A DNA stretch of 25,131 bases from Plantago elongata (lineage: Eukaryota > Streptophyta > Magnoliopsida > Lamiales > Plantaginaceae). The notes under the pieces were generated by a model. The model was not told the DNA's origin. It searched no databases and saw only the letters and a list, made by a program, of their open reading frames with translations. The DNA lies in NCBI GenBank assembly GCA_036897095.1, contig JAYMSP010002283.1:1-25131 (forward strand), in the 5' to 3' direction. Each line of letters opens with the position of its first letter. The first letter of the stretch is position 1. Positions 18,798-25,131 of this stretch are shown in pieces. The translations under genes were made by a program, and so were the position numbers.

Positions 18798-21388
18798 CTC
18801 AATTATTCTTATATGGTAACTACATAACTATGTACTATTTAAAAGAAAGGCTCTAGATTAGTATGAATTAGTAAAAATTCCTTCATTTTTTTAGTTCGTG
18901 TTAGTCTTGTTTATTTACTTACAACACTTAAATGTGTAATTTAAACTTTTCCACTTGTAATATTATTTCGTCGACACTAATTGATATGATACCTTATTCT
19001 TATATATAGGGAGTACCAAATAATTCTCTCTACATATCTGCATACGACTACATTAACTCATAGTAAAAGAGAAATATTTATACACTTATAAATTTAATTT
19101 ATTTTGAGAAGGAACTTTTGTGACTATCGTATAAGGCGTAATTCTTCCGATCTAGCACATTTCAAATTTATCATTTGTGAGTGTCCTGTAATAATCTAAA
19201 AGGAAAAAAGACAATTCTTATTCTTGCCAAAATGTTTACATTATTTTCCAAATATGTTTTCAATCTTTATATATATACAAAAAGAGACCCATAAATTGCA
19301 CCTACTTCTCATCATTAACTAATTTTTAAAAAGCACCAGACAACAATCCCTTAATGAGCACGTGCACGAACGCTAACAAAGGTGTTGTGGTTAAGTGTAT
19401 TTAGTACTTACAATTAAAGATCTAAGTTAACTAGTTATGAACCTAAGTACCTAACATAATGATTGTAATTTGTCTTTACGAATCTTGTTATTAACATTTA
19501 ACAATAATAATTATGCTTATTACATTATGCGATGAGTTGATTAGTTAAGAAGCATAAAGTTATGTATATGAAGAGTGTGTCATGAACAACCAAACTACTC
19601 AAAGAAATGTTTGTCATTATATAAAACACTTGATAAGAAATGAACACGAGATGAGATTTAATCTAAATTTCAACATGAATTAACTAATTATGTTACAAAT
19701 TAAATCACACTTTTCATACCGCTAATTAAATGAATGATGACAATGTGTTCAACACAAAAGTTTTCAGACACGTTTCATATATACTCATGTAGTTTATGAT
19801 GCACAAGCATTGTTCTATGATTACTCATATTCTGTTAAAACAAACCAACAATTCCAAAGATGGTATCACATTGCAAATCTATAGGTTTTGTATTCGGTTT
19901 TGTAGTAGACTCGTAGATTTAATTTAATATAAATTTTAATAAAAATAATTAACCACGTTTCGATACAAAACTATGATACATGCTAGTCTATGTTCGGCAT
20001 GAGGTGGGTTTTAGAAAATTTCACTTTAGTACGTTACTCATATTAATAGGATGAACATTTTATTTGCGAGATACACGTATTTTTTTAAAAATTTAAACAC
20101 GTTTGATATGAAATAAATCCCGGGTTACTGAGAGGTTCTCCACTGGGTGGAGTTGGGACAAACTGCAATCTGCAAACTAGTTGTGCTGGGCCATAATTCT
20201 CCGCAAAAACTGATGTCCAGTACGAACAGAATGCTTGTTCTTATTGGGCTTCCAGAAAATCTTTATTTGCAGAAAAGAGTTTAGGGGAATATTAATGCCA
20301 GAGGCTCAATTGTAAAGAAAATTATAAAAACGATTCAGAGAAATGAAATGTTTTTAAAAAATGACATGAAACTGTATCATATCGACTTGAAATTGTATCA
20401 TAATGTGTAAATTAGCAGATATTTTAATTCGATTTAACATATTTTCAATTTCACTTGAGTCACTAGTCATATAAAATTCACAATACGAGTATAAATTCCT
20501 CCAGAATTTTAATTTTATATCAATCACAAATTTCCACAACTTAATTAAAATTTGTTGAATTAGAGTTATATGTCAAACAACCCGTTAGAGAATACTAATT
20601 TATATTCATCTTCAAAATCTACTCCTACTGAATAATAGGGTTTTCAACAGTTATACCAGATACCGGATAACAAAATGATATGCATATCCTCTGTTTGTAT
20701 TTCTTCTTGTTATATCACCAAAATGAAGATTACTGGAATTCTGATCCTCTGCATGACACTTCTGATTTTAATTCTAAAGGGTTTTCATTTTCTTCTGGGA
20801 ACGCTACATTCTGTAGTTCATATTGTTGGAAAGTTCCATTTTTCTTCTTTATATCACCTGAAAACTTTAGAGACTTTATTCTAGCATTTGAATATGCTTA
20901 CTTTGATGTTTTCATCTTACTGCCAGAGGGGAATTTACATATTGGGTCAGGATCCTAATAGGTCCTCTACAAGCCATAAAATTAACAGGTTAATTACTGG
21001 AATCTGCTGCTTAATTGTCTCTTAACAGTACCATAATTGGTTCATGTCATGTCTGTTATTATAAAAGAATTAATGATTACTAGTACATGTAGTATGCAAC
21101 TGCACATTATTTCTCTTTTAATATCCATGCAAGAGGAAGATACTCAAGATTCAAGAACTATGGAGAATATGCTAAAATCAAAGAGCCCAAGAAATGTAAA
21201 AAGCTACAGAAATCACCAAAAAAATCATATAGTTTCTTACCATTGTCCTGATAAATAGTAGTGTAATACATACAATTGTGATCTTAGACAGTAGAAAAAA
21301 CAATAGCAACTGGAAACCTTGACAACCAACAACATTATGCACAAACAACATGAAGGAATCTCGCAAACGCAACTAAAGATCGATTCAT
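18798..21388. other. Gene-free intergenic stretch and WVD2-like gene 3' flank
   Basis: No gene was recognised. Overlapping plus-strand frames at 20675-20958 (69 and 92 codons) and a 73-codon one at 21037-21258 have no family resemblance, and the last overlaps the probable 3' UTR of the minus-strand gene. The minus strand just past the stop at 21389 has TG-rich poly(A)-type sequence (TTGTGCATAATGTTG; TTGTATGTATTACACTA) to about 21270, which probably ends that transcript. Confidence 0.45.
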
Positions 21389-23504
21389 TTAACCTTCAAC
21401 ACTGACTTCACAAGGCGTTGACTGTGTGTTTGGTGTAGAAGCAACAACATGAGAACCATTGCTTTCACTAGAAACCTTTTCAGAGCTTTCTTCAACATCT
21501 GGGGCGCATCGAGGCCTAATTTGGATTTCGTCAGAGGTCTGTGCGGAAGTCTCCTTGCTTAAGGCCTCTGTCTCGGCAGGCTTTGCCTTTCTAGTAGAGG
21601 CCGTCTCTTTAGTCTGTGACTTAGAGAGGGAGCTTCTAGCTGACTTCTTTATGGATGCAACGTTTCTAACGCCATTTGCTAGAGGTGACCTTGGTGACTT
21701 GCAACTGATTCGTGGACTGTGACACGATCCACCATTCTCCAGAGAGTTCCCATCAGTAGAGTCGGTTGTCTTGTTTCTTCCAAGCTTGGGAGATATTGGA
21801 CGTGTTGTTGGTATCTGCAATAATTTGAAAAACAACTTAGATAACTCACTGAACAACTTAGAATACATCAGAACCAGTTTATCTGTAAAGTTATGGTTCA
21901 TAGTGATGGAAACAAAGTACATTATCATCATAAGCCCAACATAACATCGTAAATTTTAAACATTGTGTTGAGTTGGAATAGATTAAGATCAATACCTTCT
22001 TCAGTTCAATCTTCGGAGGGGGTTCTTTGTAGAAACTAGGCATAGGCGTCGCTTTAAACGTCAAGCTCTTCCTCAGTTTCTTTATTTCAGCCTCCTGACT
22101 TTCCTGCATCAGTAAAGGCGGAAATGTATGTGTAACAGACTGATACAAAGACCTCCATCAATATAATTAAACCAACAAAGCACAAAACTTCAATGAGAAC
22201 AAGATCCCCAACCATGGATTTAGCTTGCAAAGTGGTCTTCTCAACTTCCTTTGCTTGGATTTTTTCTTCTATCTTTGTATAGAACTGGTGGATCAACATA
22301 CATTAGTTACCAAAATGATGATTTATCTTTTGTAAATAGTACGCAGACTAACTTGAATTGACAAAGTATACCTCCTTTCGCTTTTCAGCTCGTTCCTCCA
22401 ACCTGAATGAGAATGCTGCAATCCTCTGCTGCCTACGAGTCGGAATGATTGGTTATAGCACAGATACACAAACACCTCTAGAAAATGAAAAGGTTGGTAG
22501 ACTAAGAAGGAATAATACGATGAAGTGGTTGAACGAGTATCCTCATCTTCCTTCACAGACAACACAGTGTTGGCATCCTCCGAAGCTTTCTCAATCACTC
22601 TACATTTGGAACAAAATGCCAAGTTCGGAATTCAGAAGACGCCATAAACCATACAAATTGATCAGAGTTGCTAATTACAAGTTACAAATAGTCAAATTCT
22701 ACTTCATAAGCAAATAAGTGATTTCACAATGAACATACATGTCAGGTGAAGAGTTGGCCGAAGCGGTTCCATTACCGGATAACTTCTTCCCAGACTGAAA
22801 TGTACACATCATATATGTCAAACAAACACACCACAGAAAGACATTGGTAATAAAACTAGAACAAACTGTCCACAAGATTTGGTTAAATATAAAACAGAAA
22901 AATTCACCGGAGATGGACGAAAGCTTTGCACCATTCCTATAGTGGCACGTCTATTAGCCACCTTGCCTGAACTTGCCACAGCCTTCGGATTTACTCCAGG
23001 GTAAGGCCCCTTGGCAGGATTCACACGCGGACCAGAACTCCCATTCGAAGTCTTGGGCTCAATTTTGGAACCATTTTTCTGAGTCTGCTTAGCATCCACC
23101 GGATACACCTCAATGCTTCGTTTCATTATATCTGAATGGCGGCCTCTAGACGGGAAAGACATACTCTGGCTCAAAACCGGCTTGGTACTCCTCCCAAACA
23201 CGACTGCTCCTTTCGACTTAGGCTGATTTTTAGCCAGTTTGCTAGTCTTAGGAACACTGGCTTTCGAGTCTGCACTCATGTTCGGTGATTTAATCTTCGG
23301 TGAGGTTTTAGACGAGTCGTCTACTGGAGATGGCGAATCAGGACCGTCTTTCTCTTCCTTAACAACATTACAGGCCTCGTTTTCGGCAGAAGATGAATCA
23401 AGAGTGCCACTGATGTTCTCTTTGTTAACATCTAGAGTTGATCCATCCTCTATGATAACTACTTCCTTCTCTTCTTCTACTATAGCCCCATTTCCAGACT
23501 CCAT
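21389..23504 (-). CDS. WDL: WVD2-like TPX2-domain microtubule-associated protein
   Basis: Seven coding exons on the minus strand: 23504-22908, 22794-22739, 22599-22519, 22432-22372, 22284-22213, 22103-21996 and 21814-21389. They total 1401 nt and encode 466 aa, and all introns are GT-AG (86-181 nt). The start is [14 protein letters not shown]. The frame continues five codons upstream only to a TTG. Residues 1-199 are acidic then Ser/Lys-rich, with [15 protein letters not shown] typical of the family. The TPX2 C-terminal domain spans about 250-345 and includes [40 protein letters not shown] and [15 protein letters not shown]...SPKLGR. The tail to 466 is Ser/Lys/Glu-rich. Family members bind microtubules through this basic coiled-coil-prone domain and influence cortical arrays and anisotropic growth. 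Residue 289 is Met where relatives usually have Lys (AKSK). The gene converges on the FLA gene. Full exon structure is by eye, and the exon 3/4 join (TC|G) is the least certain. Confidence 0.9.
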
Positions 23505-24050
23505 TCTAGATAACAAAACTAAAACCTATCAAAATTATAAACAGAACAAAGCATGAAACATGACATTCTAAATATCTTCACATCACAATTTCACTAGATC
23601 TTAAAAACTCCTTATCAAAACACAGACACAGACAAAACAAGTATGACAAAAAATAAACTCACTTTTCTAACTTTCTAACAGGAACCATAATTCCAAAAAG
23701 TCAACAAATTACTCTCCTTATAATCAAAACCAGAGAACATATGAACAGAGCAGATGATCAAGAAACACAAAAGAACAGTTAGGATCTAAGAGAAATTAAG
23801 TGATTCAAGAAAGTACCCAAGTGAGATCAGTGGCAATAAAAGCGAAACTGAGTAGAGACAGAAGAGAATCAAGATAAAAAAACAAAGTAGGAGTTAGAAA
23901 GGTGTTACCTTTTTAAGGTTGTAGTAATGGTGGTGATGCAAGAGAGCAGTTTGTTTGTGTTGTGTGTAAGAGAGCAAAATGATGAGAAAGAATTTGAATG
24001 AAGGGTATAAGAGAAAGGATGATTCGATTCGACAGACAAATCAAATGAAA
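23505..24050 (-). promoter_or_regulatory. 5' UTR of the WVD2-like gene with a probable leader intron
   Basis: On the minus strand, a CT-rich leader (CTCTCTTACACACAACAC and CTGCTCTCTTGCATCACC, about 23980-23930) ends in CTTAAAAAG|GTAACACC, a good donor with GT at 23908-23907. Acceptor candidates just before the ATG are TTTGATAG (AG at 23527-23526), GTTTTAG and TTATCTAG. This implies a leader intron of about 380-400 nt. A TATA-like CATAAAAAGTA lies near 24070-24060 and a (TTTCA)n run at about 24060-24040. The transcription start near 24030 is inferred. Confidence 0.5.
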
Positions 24051-24059
24051 TGAAATGAA

Positions 24060-25028
24060 ATACTTTTTATGAATGAGAAGGACAGCAGCAAGCCAAGCAG
24101 AAGGAGGAGCAGTTCCCGTCTATCATGGAGACACAATTTCGGTTTTTTACTCTAAAAATATGGAATGAATTAGATTAGATTTGATTTCCAACTACAATGA
24201 CTCAATTGCCCCTTCCGACAATGACAAACATTAGACATTTAGAATTGCACATAATATATGTAAAATTATTAAATATGTGATATTATGATGTCTCATATAT
24301 ATATATATGAAAAGAAGCATGACAGATTTTGATCCAATTTACGCTCATTTAAGTACGTTAAGAGTCGATTCCCGATGGAAAATGTGATCAAATCACATTG
24401 GTTAAACGAGTATGATATGGGATTGCTTTTGTACGCGTTACAATTTGAACGATATATTTGTTCTATTATCTTAGAGGTAAACTAAACAACCTATTTTTAA
24501 GGGTGGCATGTTACATTTATATTATACTATGATATTAACATTCTACTGGTGCATTAGGTTTTGAGTGGTACTGTAGTAGCCCACTTTTGTGGGGGATTAA
24601 GGATTTGAATGTTGAGTGGTGACATAACATCTAAACTCAGTACTAGGATAGGAAGAAGTACAGTTAAGTTGATTAAATCAGATAATTACATTAACCCTAT
24701 GTGTAATTAAAGTATGATTAGTATTGAAGATCTAATCCTGAACAGGATAGTGAGAGATTGTTTACCTTTTCCATCAAACACAGCTGTAGACATGGCCACA
24801 AATAATTAATGGAATAATAACACAAAGTTATAGATGAAGCTTGTACCATAATCACACAAAGCAATCATGACCATATAATTAATGATCAAATTTTAATATC
24901 CATTCAAACCATTAGCATATGAAATCACTACTGTAAAGTTTAAGGATTTGTCTTGAAGCTCAATGTCATTCTATTCTCTTTTTGGCATTAAAACGCAATA
25001 ATATTCGAGCAAAAATACACAAAAAAAA
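24060..25028. other. Intergenic region upstream of both the WVD2-like gene and the right-edge gene
   Basis: No gene was seen. An (AT)n run lies at 24295-24308. If the right-edge frame is real, this roughly 1-kb AT-rich stretch lies between two divergently transcribed genes and would contain both promoters. Confidence 0.5.
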
Positions 25029-25045
25029 ATGCAACGGAATCCTAG

Positions 25046-25131
25046 ATGCCGCGAAAGAGGAGATCTCTGCCACCAATTGATTCTGCGGCTCGGAGGCCGG
25101 TGGGAAGGCCGAGGAAATATCCGGCAACCAC
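25046..25131 (+). CDS. Start of an AT-hook protein gene, cut by the window edge
   Basis: From ATG at 25046 the frame stays open to the last base for 28 codons. It reads a basic start (MPRKRRSLPP) and then an AT-hook core with flanking residues (RRPVGRPRKYP). The G-R-P-R-K core binds the AT minor groove, and PRKRR could be a nuclear-localisation signal. GC content jumps to about 60% here. The in-frame TAG immediately before the ATG means the protein starts here or that TCCTAG|ATG is a splice acceptor. An earlier ATG at 25029 opens another frame (MQRNPRCRERGD), also unbroken to the edge and less convincing. The family cannot be named from 28 residues. On the minus strand a frame ending GGRDLLFRGI-stop is also open, so the strand is not settled. 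Confidence 0.45.
   Translation, partial: MPRKRRSLPPIDSAARRPVGRPRKYPAT

Noticed and set aside
20675..21258. Plus-strand frames of 69, 92 and 73 codons
   Set aside because: Their Phe/Cys-rich composition matches no family, the first two overlap each other in different frames, and the last overlaps the probable 3' UTR of the WVD2-like gene.
22358..22717. 119-codon plus-strand frame
   Set aside because: It is antisense to exons and introns of the WVD2-like gene, whose TPX2 domain fixes the true strand.
23505..23516. Upstream extension of the WVD2-like protein (reading LSR before the Met)
   Set aside because: The extension begins at a TTG, not an ATG, and the MESGNG start fits the family.

Overview
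The window is nuclear DNA of a flowering plant, most likely a eudicot. The evidence is spliced genes with GT-AG introns, very AT-rich intergenic DNA, CT-rich 5' leaders, plant-only gene families and decayed plant transposons. No bacterial, organellar or viral gene set is seen. A short transposon family with ends resembling GTTCTTTTCAACTGAAAA reminds me of Caryophyllales genomes, but that is memory and not proof.

Layout. Positions 1-200 look like the promoter-proximal leader of a gene running off the left edge on the minus strand. Positions 200-8600 are gene-free. They hold a diverged repeat cluster (2981-3793), the tail of a decayed Ty1/copia polyprotein (3806-3904, minus) and a 0.92-kb element with long inverted arms (4398-5320). 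Positions 8600-11700 hold a two-exon gene for a group-B fasciclin-like arabinogalactan protein of the FLA15-18 type (455 aa). Its last 24 codons lie beyond a 1.44-kb intron. Positions 11700-21380 are gene-free and repeat-rich. This stretch has four members of one MITE-like family, two of them inside a 310/280-bp tandem duplication, then a SINE-like remnant. It also has a foldback-like element whose roughly 270-bp arms flank a 20-bp-unit minisatellite (17745-18797). Positions 21389-24050 hold a seven-coding-exon minus-strand gene for a WVD2-like/TPX2-domain microtubule protein (466 aa), with a probable 5'-UTR intron. The last 90 bases open a GC-rich plus-strand reading frame with an AT-hook, cut off by the window edge.

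The two complete genes converge tail to tail across about 9.7 kb of repeats. One encodes a secreted cell-wall glycoprotein and the other a cortical-microtubule protein. Both families bear on cell expansion and wall deposition, but nothing here shows that they work together. From memory, Arabidopsis also has FLA16 (AT2G35860) close to WDL4 (AT2G35880), so the pairing may be old conserved gene order.

I see no wholly new biological system. The most unusual structures are the two long-inverted-arm elements, especially the one carrying a higher-order minisatellite, and the tandem duplication that copied a MITE. Exon boundaries were placed by eye from splice signals and protein-family knowledge.
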